A DNA stretch of 56,916 nt from Ahrensia marina (GCF_001293565.1 NZ_JXMU01000025.1:1-56916), one strand, 5' to 3'; shown: positions 8,044 through 17,137, counted from the stretch's first letter. Numbers and translations are program-made. Notes: generated by a model not told the origin, from the letters alone.

Positions 8044-8562
8044 ATGACTAACAACGCAGACCATCAGAACACCATTCAATTTTCAAGCCGGAAGGCTGCA
8101 TCGCCTGCGTTTACAAAACTTTATTCCGAAGGAATGGCGCTTGTCGAAGAAACGGCCGCTTATCTGGAAACTGAAGGGCGTGAAGAGGCTAAAAAATTAA
8201 AGCGCGTTGCCGCGACGCTTTATGCAGCCGAATCCATGCGCTTGACGACCCGCCTGATGCAACTTGCCTCCTGGCTGCTGCTGCAACGTGCATTGAACTC
8301 AGGTGAAATGTCTGAAGAGCAAGTCAGATCCGAAAAAGACAAAATCCGTCTCGACACAAATTCAAGCAATAAAGACGTGGCTTCCTGGAATGAACTGCCT
8401 GAAAAATTTACCGATCTGGTGCGCCGCTCACTGAGCCTCCAAGCGCAAGTTCGCACGATAGACGATGGCGGCGATCTTCTGGAAGATGGCGCATATGCAA
8501 CGCAGGAAAATCCTGTTCTTAATCAGGTCAATCTCTTAAAAACAGCATTCGGGGCAAAATAA
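8044..8562 (+). CDS. rcdA: RcdA, adaptor for CtrA proteolysis (DUF1465)
   Basis: A 172-residue protein of the DUF1465 family, whose characterised member is Caulobacter RcdA. Family marks are the YSEGMALVEETAAYL segment near residue 30, GREEAKKLKR and AAESMRLTTRLMQLASWLLLQRA, which form the three-helix core. The C-terminal tail (about 140-172) is probably disordered. RcdA works with CpdR and PopA to present the master regulator CtrA to ClpXP at the cell pole. The assignment is by family; Rhizobiales members are less studied. The ATG follows AAGGGTAGG. A CtrA site upstream suggests the target controls its own degradation adaptor. Confidence 0.85.
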   Translation: MTNNADHQNTIQFSSRKAASPAFTKLYSEGMALVEETAAYLETEGREEAKKLKRVAATLYAAESMRLTTRLMQLASWLLLQRALNSGEMSEEQVRSEKDKIRLDTNSSNKDVASWNELPEKFTDLVRRSLSLQAQVRTIDDGGDLLEDGAYATQENPVLNQVNLLKTAFGAK

Positions 8563-8616
8563 GCCCCGAACTTGCCGCTTAAGCTGAAGCTGCTTACGCC
8601 GACATCACGCACAAAC

Positions 8617-8645
8617 AAAACCCCGCTGATCAGATCAACGGGGTT
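8617..8645 (-). terminator. Terminator after rpmE
   Basis: AACCCCG (8619-8625) pairs with CGGGGTT (8639-8645). On the minus strand the stem is followed by a TTTTG-rich tract, as expected for the rpmE transcript; it could also stop rcdA. Confidence 0.75.
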
Positions 8646-8671
8646 CAATTGTTTTTAAGCTTCAAAAAAGC

Positions 8672-8893
8672 TTAGAGGCCAAGCCCGTCGAAACGTTTCT
8701 TGAACTTGGAAACACGGCCGCCACGGTCCAGCATAGACTGGTTACCGCCGGTCCAAGCCGGATGCGATGACGGATCAATATCCAAATTCATTGTGTCGCC
8801 TTCAGAACCCCACGTTGAATAAGTCGTGTATTCTGTACCGTCTGTCATGACCACTTTGATCTTGTGGTAGTCTGGATGGATATCTGCTTTCAT
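8672..8893 (-). CDS. rpmE: 50S ribosomal protein L31
   Basis: A 73-residue ribosomal protein L31 that starts [10 protein letters not shown] and contains VMTDGTEY, the SSHPAWTGG block and [12 protein letters not shown], all diagnostic. The zinc-binding Cys residues of the C+ type are absent, so this is the cysteine-free form usual in Alphaproteobacteria. The start at 8893 follows GGAG; an upstream ATG at 8950 has no family similarity. A hairpin in the leader (AAAGCCG/CGGCTTT, 8963-8991) is present, of unknown effect. Confidence 0.96.
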   Translation of the reverse strand: MKADIHPDYHKIKVVMTDGTEYTTYSTWGSEGDTMNLDIDPSSHPAWTGGNQSMLDRGGRVSKFKKRFDGLGL

Positions 8894-9100
8894 GTCGAAA
8901 ACTCCAATATTTATAATGCTGTGGCGGACATATCGTCGCGCAACCACCAAAGTTTTAAAGGAAAAGCCGCGAACTCAACGCCCACGGCTTTGAAAATTGT
9001 TGAGGTGCCTATACATCAGGGATAATTCTGACACAAGACTGTTGGCAGCGATTCATGACAATGAATTTTCAAATGGCCAAAGAACAAACGAGCAAGTGAC

Positions 9101-10891
9101 ATGAGTAAAGATGTAAAGCGTGGCGATCGCGCCAAATCCAAATCGGTTCGCCCGCTTGCTGCTCTCCTGCCATATCTTGCCCGTTACAAGAAACTTGTTA
9201 TCGGCGCGGTTGTTTCATTGTTCCTGGCAGCCTTCACCACACTGGCCCTGCCAACTGCGGTGCGCCGTGTGATTGACCACGGCTTTAGCGATGAAAACGC
9301 GGCGCTGGTCAATAACTACTTTACCGTCTTGCTGGCGATTGCGATGCTGTTGGCCATTGCCAGCGCCTGCCGGTATTTCTTTGTGATTACACTTGGCGAA
9401 CGCGTCGTTTCTGATATCCGCCGCGATGTTTTTGAAAATGTAATGACGCTGTCGTCCACCTTCTACGACACGGCACAATCGGGCGAAATTGTTTCACGCC
9501 TGACCGCCGATACCACACAAATCAAATCTGCTGTGGGCGCCACCGCTTCGGTTGCTTTACGCAACATTATTTTAGGTGTCGGCGCACTGATCATGATGGT
9601 CATCACAAGTCCTTCACTGGCGGGCATTGTTGTCGGCGTTATACCGCTGATCGTATTGCCGCTCATTGCCTTTGGCCGGCGTGTCCGTGCCAAAAGCCGC
9701 AAGGCGCAGGATACTTTGGCAAACGCCTCTGCCTACGCATCCGAAGCAATAGGCGCGGTGCGCAGTTTTCAAGCCTTTACCAATGAAAGCGGTGCAACAC
9801 GCCATTATTCCAATGCCGTTGATACGGCATTTAACGCGGCACGCTCTGCCATTGGCGCACGCTCCATTCTCACCGCATTTGCCATCTTCATGGTATTTTC
9901 TTCGGTCGTTGCCGTGCTCTGGATTGGCGCAAACCGTGTATTGTCAGGTGAAATGACACCCGGAACACTCGGCCAGTTCCTGCTTTATGCAATTTTTGCC
10001 GCAGGGGCGCTGGGCGCGCTATCCGAAATATGGGGCGAGATGCAATTGGCGGCAGGCGCAGCCGAACGGCTAAGCGAATTGCTGGTCGAACAAAGCGACA
10101 TCAAAAGCCCTGAAAATCCTGCGCCCCTGCCGGAGCCTGCGCTCGGCACGGCTTCGTTTGAAGATGTCACTTTCGCCTATCCGACACGGCCACAGGACAT
10201 GGCGTTGAAAGGCCTGTCATTCAACATTCAAGCCGGTGAAAGCGTTGCAATTGTCGGTGCATCCGGCGCGGGCAAAAGCACTCTCTTCGGCCTGTTGATG
10301 CGCCAATATGATCCGCAATCCGGTACCATCAAAATCGACGGGCTGAATGTGCGTGATGTCGATTTGAAACAATTGCGCGAGCGCATGGCAATTGTACCGC
10401 AGGATGTGACAATTTTGTCCGGAACGGTGGCCGAGAATATCGCTTTCGGTAAACCTGATGCCTCGATGGACGAAATCAAGGCAGCAGCGATCGCCGCACA
10501 GGCCCAGAGCTTTATTGAGGTCTTGCCGGAAGGCTATCATACACAGGTTGGTGAACGCGGCGTCACGCTCTCCGGCGGACAGAAGCAGCGCGTTGCGATT
10601 GCCAGAGCCATTTTGCGCGATGCGCCTATTCTTCTTTTGGATGAAGCGACATCGGCGCTGGACGCCGAGAACGAAACGCTCGTTCAAAAAGCGCTTGAAA
10701 AGCTGATGGAAGGACGCACCACGCTGGTTATTGCACACCGCCTTGCCACGATTTTAAAGGCGGACAGAATACTTGTCATGGACAATGGGCAAATCGTGGA
10801 AAGCGGCAATCACAAAACGCTTTCGGCCAAGAAAAACGGCGTTTATGCCCGACTGGCCAGCCTGCAATTTAACATCGGCAAAGCTGCATGA
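9101..10891 (+). CDS. ABC exporter, fused membrane and ATPase domains (MsbA-like)
   Basis: A 596-residue half-transporter. Residues 1-330 hold six membrane helices of type I exporter fold, beginning near LLPYLARYKKLVIGAVVSLFLA. The ATPase domain follows, with Walker A GASGAGKS near 385-392, a Q-loop, the LSGGQKQR signature near 490, Walker B LLLDEATS near 512 and AHR near 545. All catalytic residues are intact. It would work as a homodimer in the inner membrane. The substrate cannot be read; lipid or drug export is the usual family role. Its stop overlaps the ATG of the following nucleotidyltransferase-like gene (ATGA), implying translational coupling. Confidence 0.92.
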   Translation: MSKDVKRGDRAKSKSVRPLAALLPYLARYKKLVIGAVVSLFLAAFTTLALPTAVRRVIDHGFSDENAALVNNYFTVLLAIAMLLAIASACRYFFVITLGERVVSDIRRDVFENVMTLSSTFYDTAQSGEIVSRLTADTTQIKSAVGATASVALRNIILGVGALIMMVITSPSLAGIVVGVIPLIVLPLIAFGRRVRAKSRKAQDTLANASAYASEAIGAVRSFQAFTNESGATRHYSNAVDTAFNAARSAIGARSILTAFAIFMVFSSVVAVLWIGANRVLSGEMTPGTLGQFLLYAIFAAGALGALSEIWGEMQLAAGAAERLSELLVEQSDIKSPENPAPLPEPALGTASFEDVTFAYPTRPQDMALKGLSFNIQAGESVAIVGASGAGKSTLFGLLMRQYDPQSGTIKIDGLNVRDVDLKQLRERMAIVPQDVTILSGTVAENIAFGKPDASMDEIKAAAIAAQAQSFIEVLPEGYHTQVGERGVTLSGGQKQRVAIARAILRDAPILLLDEATSALDAENETLVQKALEKLMEGRTTLVIAHRLATILKADRILVMDNGQIVESGNHKTLSAKKNGVYARLASLQFNIGKAA

Positions 10892-11355
10892 AGAATACAG
10901 CCATCGCACTTGAGAACTCACTCTCTTTTATCACGAAACACATGCCCCCAGATGCAATTGACTGGTGGGTTATTGGCTCCGCCGCCATCGCAATTTCAAC
11001 GGATATTGATATTGTTCCCAAAGATGTTGACATTGTTGCCAATACAAAAAGCATAAAAGCGTTTCTGCAAAATGCGGGAGAACCTTTGGCACAATCCGTG
11101 GCCCATCCGCTTTTCAAATCATTTCCCTTTCAGCGTATTGCCGTGGAAAATGGTATTGCTGTTGAAGTAATGGGTGACCTGAAACTAAAAGACAAAACCC
11201 ATGGATGGCAGCCGCTTTGCATAAGAACCCGACAAACTGTTATGTTTGGGAAAACAACAGTTTACGTACCTGCGATCGAAGAACAAATAGAAATATTAAA
11301 ACGTTTCGGGCGGTCAAAAGACCTTGAAAAAGTGAAGCTTATCAACGCTCGGTGA
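10888..11355 (+). CDS. Nucleotidyltransferase-fold protein, uncharacterised
   Basis: A 155-residue protein with features of a minimal nucleotidyltransferase. WWVIGSAA at 26-33 matches the Gly-Ser turn of the fold, and KDVDIV at 45-50 supplies the Asp-x-Asp metal-binding pair. A later EIL..F-like helix (QIEILKRFGRSKDLEKVKL) resembles the closing segment of AbiEii/MNT-like enzymes. It starts inside the stop codon of the ABC exporter gene, and its 3' end overlaps by 14 bases the convergent MotB-like gene. The target (RNA, protein or small molecule) is unknown. No toxin-antitoxin partner is visible next to it. A recent addition to this spot is possible but not shown. Confidence 0.6.
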   Translation: MKNTAIALENSLSFITKHMPPDAIDWWVIGSAAIAISTDIDIVPKDVDIVANTKSIKAFLQNAGEPLAQSVAHPLFKSFPFQRIAVENGIAVEVMGDLKLKDKTHGWQPLCIRTRQTVMFGKTTVYVPAIEEQIEILKRFGRSKDLEKVKLINAR

Positions 11356-12373
11356 GTTTAAGCTCGATACGGCGGTTACGGCTGCGCGCGCTGTCTGTGT
11401 CACCCTCAACAAGCGGTTGAAACTCACCAAAACCGGCGGCAACCAGACGGCGCGGTGTAACGCCCTGCGCGATCAAAAACTTGACCACAGATGTCGCACG
11501 CGCTGATGAAAGTTCCCAATTGTCGCGGTAGCGCCCGTTCCCCGATAAAGGCACATTATCGGTGTGGCCATCCACCCGCAAAACCCAATTGATTTCTTCG
11601 GGAATCTCGGTTTCCAACTGCTGGATGGCATCGGCAAGCTTTGCCATTTCGGCCCGTCCGGCATCATTGATTTCCGCACCGCCGGAAGAAAAAAGAACTT
11701 CAGACTGAAAGACGAACCGGTCACCGACAATGCGAATATTTTCGCGATCCGATAAAATCTCGCGCAAGCGCCCGAAAAAGTCCGAACGGTAACGGTTAAG
11801 CTCCTGCACGCGCTGGGCAAGAGCAACATTTAGACGTTTGCCCAAATCTGCGATCTTGGCATTGGCCGCGTCATCGCGTTTTTCTGAAATATCAAGCGCA
11901 CTTTCCAAAGCCGCAATCTGTTTTCGCAAAGCCGAAATTTGCTGGTTCAACAGTTCAACCTGACTAAGCGCGCGCTGGCTGACTTGCTTTTCGTCATCCA
12001 GCTCTTCTGCCAATAAACCTGCGCGTTCATTAGCTTCCTGGGCAGCACCGGCACCACCAGCCAGCAATTGCTGCAAGCGTGAACGCTCTTCCTCATTGGC
12101 CTGCAACGAGCTTTGCAGACTAAGCAACTGGTCTTCTATATCCTGCCGGTCGGACTGCTCGAGAGCCAGCAGGTTTGTCAGTTCGTTAATCTGCGCATTC
12201 AGCCGGTTAAGAACGGCATCTTTTCCGGTGATTTCCTGACTGAGTAAAAATTGCGCCAGCACGAAAACCGACAAAAGGAACATAATCGCAAGCAGCAATG
12301 TGGACAGCGCATCCACAAAGCCCGGCCAATAATCAACCTGCGAACTTCCGCGCCTTCTTCGTGCCAGAGCCAT
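11342..12373 (-). CDS. MotB/OmpA-like peptidoglycan-binding membrane protein
   Basis: A 343-residue protein with one N-terminal membrane helix (about 17-42). This includes FVDAL, whose Asp21 corresponds to the proton-carrying Asp of MotB/ExbD-type stators. A coiled coil follows at roughly 45-185, then an OmpA-type domain at about 230-343 with the peptidoglycan-binding VDGHTDNVPL, NWELSSARA and RSRNRRIELKL. It starts directly at the stop of the MotA-like gene, with no gap. Together they look like an ion-driven stator complex spanning to the cell wall. No flagellar genes are nearby, so the name MotB would be misleading. Its function in Rhizobiales is unknown to me. Confidence 0.85.
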   Translation of the reverse strand: MALARRRRGSSQVDYWPGFVDALSTLLLAIMFLLSVFVLAQFLLSQEITGKDAVLNRLNAQINELTNLLALEQSDRQDIEDQLLSLQSSLQANEEERSRLQQLLAGGAGAAQEANERAGLLAEELDDEKQVSQRALSQVELLNQQISALRKQIAALESALDISEKRDDAANAKIADLGKRLNVALAQRVQELNRYRSDFFGRLREILSDRENIRIVGDRFVFQSEVLFSSGGAEINDAGRAEMAKLADAIQQLETEIPEEINWVLRVDGHTDNVPLSGNGRYRDNWELSSARATSVVKFLIAQGVTPRRLVAAGFGEFQPLVEGDTDSARSRNRRIELKLTER

Positions 12374-13408
12374 TTACTTGTCCTTCGACAATTTCTGGAT
12401 TGCTTCGGAAAGCTCTGAAAGCGTTTGACGGACAGCCTTTTGCTCTTTGGCCTGTGCATCGGCCCAATCACGCATCATTTGCTGCTCATTACGCATGGAT
12501 TTCACAAGGCCCTGTATGCCTTCTGCCAGTGAGCCAAGGGCAGCATTCTGGCGCTGGTTTCCGCCGCCACTTTCGCTTTGCATGGCGGTGAGGCGCTCTG
12601 TAATCGCCTTTAGATTGGCGTCATCACCACCTGCAACGGCAAGTGCCGCGCCCGAATCAGGATCGGTTACAGAGGAAAGCCAGTTCTCAAGCTCTGTGTA
12701 AAAACGGTTTTGTGCACGCCCTGCCTGAAGGTCGAGAAAACCAAGAACCAATGAGCCGGAAAGTCCGAACAAGGATGAGGAAAACGCCGTGCCCATGCCT
12801 TCCAAAGGAGAAGAAAGACCGGCTTTCAGCGCATCCAAAATATCATTTGTGTCCCCTGACCCCGGATCAAGCGACTGGATGGTCGCGCCAATAGAGCCGA
12901 TCGTCTGCAACAGGCCCCAGAATGTTCCCAAAAGGCCGAGGAAAACCAACAATCCGATAAGGTAACGTGATGTATCGCGGCTTTCATCAAGACGGGTGCC
13001 GATGGAATCAAGAATAGACCGCATCGAGACGGTGCTGATTGACACAGATTGCTGGCGGCTGAGCAGTGAGCGCATCGGCGCCAGAAGGACCGGCTCCTTG
13101 CGCGCGGCATTGACCGTGTCACCGGCTTTAAATGAATTCACCCAGCCCACTTCACGGAAAAGCCTGATAACCTGAAGAAAGGCCAGAACCACACCGACAA
13201 AAAGAACGCCTAATATCAGACCGTTCAATCCGGGATTGGTGACAAAAGCCGTCGATATCTGACGGTACAGGATTGCCGCCAGAAAACCGACTATCACCAG
13301 AAAGATGACCATCGAAAGCAGGAAAACCTGCGGGTTTGAAAGTTTATACGGATCGAATTTACGCCGTGTATCTCCAGCCGCCGGATCGTCAGGACCATTG
13401 ATCGCCAT
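12374..13408 (-). CDS. MotA/TolQ/ExbB-like proton-channel family protein
   Basis: A 344-residue inner-membrane protein. Two helices lie at about 25-48 and 60-82 (VFLLSMVIFLVIVGFLAA, then LILGVLFVGVVLAFLQ). A cytosolic region follows, then two more helices (YLIGLLVFLGLLGTFWGLL and a SSSLFGLSGSLVLGFLDL segment) that form the ExbB/TolQ-type pore with its TFWGLLQTIG motif. The C-terminal 100 residues are coiled coil. The ATG at 13408 follows GGGAGACG; the frame runs 60 bases further upstream without a ribosome site. It pairs with the MotB-like gene as a likely stator. Confidence 0.83.
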   Translation of the reverse strand: MAINGPDDPAAGDTRRKFDPYKLSNPQVFLLSMVIFLVIVGFLAAILYRQISTAFVTNPGLNGLILGVLFVGVVLAFLQVIRLFREVGWVNSFKAGDTVNAARKEPVLLAPMRSLLSRQQSVSISTVSMRSILDSIGTRLDESRDTSRYLIGLLVFLGLLGTFWGLLQTIGSIGATIQSLDPGSGDTNDILDALKAGLSSPLEGMGTAFSSSLFGLSGSLVLGFLDLQAGRAQNRFYTELENWLSSVTDPDSGAALAVAGGDDANLKAITERLTAMQSESGGGNQRQNAALGSLAEGIQGLVKSMRNEQQMMRDWADAQAKEQKAVRQTLSELSEAIQKLSKDK

Positions 13409-13523
13409 CGATCGTCGTCTCCCTAGTCTTTTGGATGCCAAAGCATCCGTACCAAATTCACAGATCAACCATAGTAGAAACTATGGCTAAATTGAAAGCG
13501 TCAATGGCAGGAGACGGCGATAA

Positions 13524-14330
13524 TTACGATTTTGCCGATTTAAACGGCTTACGGACAGTCTCGCCAAGTTGTTTTTGGATATATTCGTTGCCTGTCAGAA
13601 TATTACCCGATTCCAGCATTGTCTGGCCGCCATTAAGGTCTGACACAAACCCGCCCGCTTCACGAACCAGAACAATACCTGCAGCAATATCCCAAGCGCT
13701 CAGGTGATTTTCCCAATAGCCGTCATACCGGCCAGCGGCAACATAGGCCAGATCGAGAGATGCCGCACCGCCGCGCCGCACGCCCACGCAATTGTTCATC
13801 ACATTGCGTAGCTCGATCAGAAACTTACCATGATCGCCGCGTCCAAGATGAGGCAACCCGCAAGCAACAACACAGTCGGTGAGTTCACGGCGAGCCGCAA
13901 CACGCAAACGCCGGTCATTTAAAAATGCGCCGCCGCCACGTTCAGCGGTAAACATTTCATCAGTGACAGGATTGTAGATCAGTCCGGCTGTGATAACGCC
14001 ATGACGTTCCAGAGCGATCGAAATGGCAAAATGCGGAATACCATGAAGAAAATTGGTCGTTCCATCGAGCGGATCAATAATCCAGCGGCTTTGAGGGTCG
14101 TTGCCTTCTTTAACACCGCCCTCTTCCATCAAAAAGCCAAAAGCCGGACGCGCTTTTTGCAATTCTTCATAAAGAATTTTCTCAGCGCGTGTGTCCGCCT
14201 GACTGACAAAATCGCCCGGTCCTTTTACCGATACTTGCAGATTTTGCACTTCGCCAAAATCGCGTGCCAGTCCGCGGCCCGCTTTAACAGCGGCCTGAAC
14301 CATCACATTCATCAGGGCAGAACGAGCCAT
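13524..14330 (-). CDS. suhB: Inositol monophosphatase family protein (SuhB-like)
   Basis: A 268-residue magnesium-dependent phosphatase. Metal ligands are Glu69-Glu70 (FLMEEGG), Asp86 and Asp89 in IDPLDGTTNF (85-94) and the distal Asp of AWDIAAGIVLVREAGG. Length and order match bacterial SuhB. It should hydrolyse myo-inositol-1-phosphate or related sugar phosphates in the cytosol; in E. coli SuhB also joins rRNA antitermination complexes. It lies 38 bases downstream of efp on the same strand, an arrangement seen in many Rhizobiales, so co-transcription is likely. Confidence 0.9.
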   Translation of the reverse strand: MARSALMNVMVQAAVKAGRGLARDFGEVQNLQVSVKGPGDFVSQADTRAEKILYEELQKARPAFGFLMEEGGVKEGNDPQSRWIIDPLDGTTNFLHGIPHFAISIALERHGVITAGLIYNPVTDEMFTAERGGGAFLNDRRLRVAARRELTDCVVACGLPHLGRGDHGKFLIELRNVMNNCVGVRRGGAASLDLAYVAAGRYDGYWENHLSAWDIAAGIVLVREAGGFVSDLNGGQTMLESGNILTGNEYIQKQLGETVRKPFKSAKS

Positions 14331-14368
14331 TTTATTTTCCTAAGTTCAAGAGTATCGATTGCCGGTGC

Positions 14369-14935
14369 TTACGCTTCAGCGCGTTTTACATAAGTAACGT
14401 CAGAAGTATCGACGATGATTTTCTCGCCTGCGGTGATAAATGGCGGCACCATAACGCGCACACCGTTTTCAAGCATGGCCGGCTTGTAGGATGAAGAAAC
14501 TGTCTGGCCTTTAACCACCGGATCAGCTTCGGTAATTTCAAGTGTTACCTGCCCCGGCAACTGAATACCAATCGGCTTTTCCTCATGGCTTTCAACGGTG
14601 ACGATCATACCGTCCTGCAAGAATGCTGCACGTTCGCCAACAAAGTCGCGTTGCAATTCAAGCTGCTCATAGGTTTCAGAATCCATGAAAACCAATGCGC
14701 CATCCTGCTCATAAAGAAACTGATAGTCTTTTTGCTCAAGGCGGACTTTTTCCACTGTTTCACTGGCGCGGAAACGCTCGTTCAGCTTGGAACCGTCAAG
14801 CAGGTTTTTCAATTCAACCTGATTGAATGCGCCGCCTTTACCCGGTTTTACCGCATTGGTTTTAACCGCGACCCAAAGGCTGTTATTATGCTCAATAACA
14901 TTGCCCGGCTTAATTTCATTGCCGTTAATCTTCAT
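14369..14935 (-). CDS. efp: Elongation factor P
   Basis: A 188-residue translation factor with three OB-like domains. The loop KPGKGGAF carries Lys33, the position that EpmA modifies with beta-lysine in E. coli-type EF-P. The C-terminal block ([17 protein letters not shown]) is canonical. EF-P relieves ribosome stalling at polyproline, which several proteins here contain (for example the DUF882 protein). The modification enzymes are not in this window. It is first in the probable efp-suhB unit. Confidence 0.97.
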   Translation of the reverse strand: MKINGNEIKPGNVIEHNNSLWVAVKTNAVKPGKGGAFNQVELKNLLDGSKLNERFRASETVEKVRLEQKDYQFLYEQDGALVFMDSETYEQLELQRDFVGERAAFLQDGMIVTVESHEEKPIGIQLPGQVTLEITEADPVVKGQTVSSSYKPAMLENGVRVMVPPFITAGEKIIVDTSDVTYVKRAEA

Positions 14936-15081
14936 AGCTCATCTCATTTATGATTGTCAGAGTGGCGTAGCGCACCCCAGCGTTAAATAGGTCAATGGTG
15001 CTCCAGCACATCATTTTGCGGTTCATGACCATAAAAGACGCAAATATGCAAGATGGACACGCATTTTTGGGCTGTTTGCAT

Positions 15082-16068
15082 TTAGCGCAATCGGTTCGCC
15101 CGTTCAATGGAAGCCTGCTGAACCTCGCCCGATATGCCTTCCCAAAAATCATCCAGCACGCGGTCACGCATACCGGCGCGCCGTGCAAGAACATACCATG
15201 CGGCTGCTTCTGTTGAATCAGCTTCTACACCGATACCGCCCCAGTATAATTTGGCCAAAGCTACCTGTGATGCCACATTGCCGGCGACCGCTGCCCGTTT
15301 AATCCAGCCAAATCCGGCTTCCAGATCACGTTCCCCGCCAATACCGCTCAGCAACATATTGCCGAGTTCCAACTGCGCCGAATCATAATTGTGAACGGCG
15401 GCGCGGGCCAGCCATTTGCGCGCTTCGGTAAGATCAACCTCAATATCACCCGTTCCGGCTGTGTAATATTGTGCAACCGCATATTGCGCATCGGGCACAT
15501 TGCGTTCAGCAGCGCGCCGGTAATATTTAAAGGCATCGACTTGCCCTTTAAATCCCGGGCTTTGCTCAATGATGAGCTGCGCATAGTTAAACTGTGCCAT
15601 CGCATTGCCAGCATCTGCTGCCGCTTTCATTAGGCGAACTGCTTCCTCATGCGGCACCGAATCCGCATCGCCGCGCTCAAGCAAAATAAGAGCATATCTA
15701 AATTGGGCTTCAGGCACACCCTGAGCCGCCGCCTTCTCATACCATTCACCGGCAAGTTCGGGATCGCGCGCTATACCAAGGCCGCGTGCATAAATCTCGG
15801 CAATCAGTGTTTGGGCAGCAGGATCACCCTTTTCGGCGCGCGGCAGAGCAAGATTGCGCGCGGTGATGTAATATCCGCGCTGAAATGCGCCATAAGCTTC
15901 GTCCGCAGGTTTTTCACCAAATCGGGATAAAGCAGCCGGTTCCTTCCCTTTTGGCAGTTCAACCCCTTCCGGCGCCGGTTCAAACGGGTCTTCCGCAGCA
16001 AAGGATATCTGTCCTGCAACACACAGGCTAACCACTAAAAAACTGACCTTTGCAACAGCTCTAACCAT
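15082..16068 (-). CDS. Periplasmic Sel1/TPR-repeat protein
   Basis: A 328-residue secreted protein. It has a signal peptide (MVRAVAKVSFLVVSLCVAG...FAAED) and about six Sel1-type repeats of roughly 36 residues from residue 80 onward, recognisable by AQTLIAEIYARGLG, AQFRYALILLERG, AMAQFNYAQLIIE and AQLELGNMLLSG. Sel1 proteins are protein-interaction scaffolds. The start codon ATG at 16068 shares its A with the upstream TGA (TGATG), so it is translationally coupled to the ThiE-like gene. The partner is unknown. Confidence 0.85.
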   Translation of the reverse strand: MVRAVAKVSFLVVSLCVAGQISFAAEDPFEPAPEGVELPKGKEPAALSRFGEKPADEAYGAFQRGYYITARNLALPRAEKGDPAAQTLIAEIYARGLGIARDPELAGEWYEKAAAQGVPEAQFRYALILLERGDADSVPHEEAVRLMKAAADAGNAMAQFNYAQLIIEQSPGFKGQVDAFKYYRRAAERNVPDAQYAVAQYYTAGTGDIEVDLTEARKWLARAAVHNYDSAQLELGNMLLSGIGGERDLEAGFGWIKRAAVAGNVASQVALAKLYWGGIGVEADSTEAAAWYVLARRAGMRDRVLDDFWEGISGEVQQASIERANRLR

Positions 16069-16733
16069 CAATCCTCACCGTCACTAAAAACAAATGTTTC
16101 CAGAACCTTGTTGGCTTGTTCACATGCCGCCTTTGCATCAACACCTTCATTCAGGACGGCTCTCGACAGTGCAACAAACTCGGCACCCGTTTGCGCGGCA
16201 GTTTCAAGCGATGATAAATCATTGCCGCCCATCACAATACAAGGCACTTCAACAACCGTCGACCACCATGCGGCCAATTCCAGGTTACGCTTGTGCGGTT
16301 CATTATGTGTGTCCTGTCCGAACCGGCCAAAGAAGACATAATCCGGGTCTTCCTCGCCCAACATCAAAGCTGCATGTTTGGTTTCTGCGCCGCCGGAACC
16401 GATAATCCATTTATGGCCGAATTCTTTGAGCGCCGTGCGCACTTCCGAATAGCCGCCAACAATATGTGTGCCGTCAACATTGCAGCGTCCGGCAATACGC
16501 GTATCACCGGCAGCGATGACAGCGGCACCTGCCGCCTGACCGTCGGCCACAACCGCGCTGAGCAAATTCTGATAGCGGTCTTCATCCAGCTCATATTGAG
16601 GCACAATAATCGAAGCGACATCACCGCCCTCCAGCGCCGCCTTCACTTGCGAAATCAATACATCATCAGGGACATCCGCCGGTGTAATCAACACCAGTCG
16701 TGCGCGGTTCTCGATGCTGTCTGTCATACTCAT
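16068..16733 (-). CDS. Thiamine phosphate synthase-like protein (ThiE family)
   Basis: A TIM-barrel protein of about 221 residues related to thiamine-phosphate synthase. It shows LVLITPADV near the start, AAVIAAGDTRIAGRCNVDGTH (the position of ThiE's D-G-V-H motif), WIIGSGG, YVFFGRF in place of the usual YIGxGP, and VPCIVMGG. Because the phosphate-binding YVGxGP is altered, true ThiE activity is uncertain and it may be a divergent paralogue. No TPP riboswitch is seen upstream. The start is uncertain among GTG 16739, ATG 16733 and ATG 16727. It is coupled to the Sel1 gene. Confidence 0.72.
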   Translation of the reverse strand: MSMTDSIENRARLVLITPADVPDDVLISQVKAALEGGDVASIIVPQYELDEDRYQNLLSAVVADGQAAGAAVIAAGDTRIAGRCNVDGTHIVGGYSEVRTALKEFGHKWIIGSGGAETKHAALMLGEEDPDYVFFGRFGQDTHNEPHKRNLELAAWWSTVVEVPCIVMGGNDLSSLETAAQTGAEFVALSRAVLNEGVDAKAACEQANKVLETFVFSDGED

Positions 16734-16870
16734 TCTCACAATTTATTACGCGATGTTTTGCAAGCCAATATCGACCGCAATACGGCGCGATGACGTTTTG
16801 CTCAAATTTATGGCTTTGGCAACGGTTAGAATGAGGTGATTTGTTTCGGAGCCCATAAGAATGGCTCACA

Positions 16871-16905
16871 AAAAGAAACAGCCGCATATTTAATATATGC
16901 GGCTG
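16871..16905 (-). terminator. Terminator after the minus-strand DUF465 gene
   Basis: CAGCCGCATAT (16879-16889) pairs perfectly with ATATGCGGCTG (16895-16905). Read on the minus strand, a T-rich TTTCTTTTT follows. Confidence 0.85.
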
Positions 16906-16948
16906 AATATCTGGCTAGGCCACTATCGGCCTGCCGAAAGCAGATGAT

Positions 16949-17137
16949 CTAGTGCTTGGTTTCATCGGCTTGAGAGGATTTGATCTTTTCAATCTGCTCT
17001 TTCAAATGGAGTTTTTTCACCTTCAGTGCATTGACGCGCATTTGGTCCGGCATAGGACTCGCGCTTACGTCCGCAATCTCTGCTTCCAATGCGCCGTGTT
17101 TACGCTGCAATGAATCAAGATGGCTTGATATAGACAT
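16949..17137 (-). CDS. DUF465 (YdcH-like) small coiled-coil protein
   Basis: A 62-residue protein of the DUF465/YdcH family: SSHLDSLQRKHGALEAEI, then LKVKKLHLKEQIEKIK, forming a helical hairpin. The function is unknown. A paralogue lies head-to-head at 17294-17497. The ATG follows GGAGG (on the minus strand, AATTGGAGGTATTT). A strong terminator follows. Confidence 0.85.
   Translation of the reverse strand: MSISSHLDSLQRKHGALEAEIADVSASPMPDQMRVNALKVKKLHLKEQIEKIKSSQADETKH

Noticed and set aside
11342-13408. Zorya-type defence pair (ZorA/ZorB)
   Set aside because: The domain pair is similar, but no ZorC, ZorD or ZorE gene adjoins it and the neighbours are core genes.
14925-15194. 89-residue minus-strand frame between efp and the Sel1 gene
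   Set aside because: It overlaps the 3' end of the Sel1 gene and has a Cys/Met/Arg-rich, non-protein-like composition.
16666-16887. 73-residue minus-strand frame before the ThiE-like gene
   Set aside because: It overlaps the ThiE-like start and includes the DUF465 terminator; no family similarity.
16734-16948. TPP riboswitch before the ThiE-like gene
   Set aside because: No CTGAGA-type core or thi-box stems; only the DUF465 terminator is visible.
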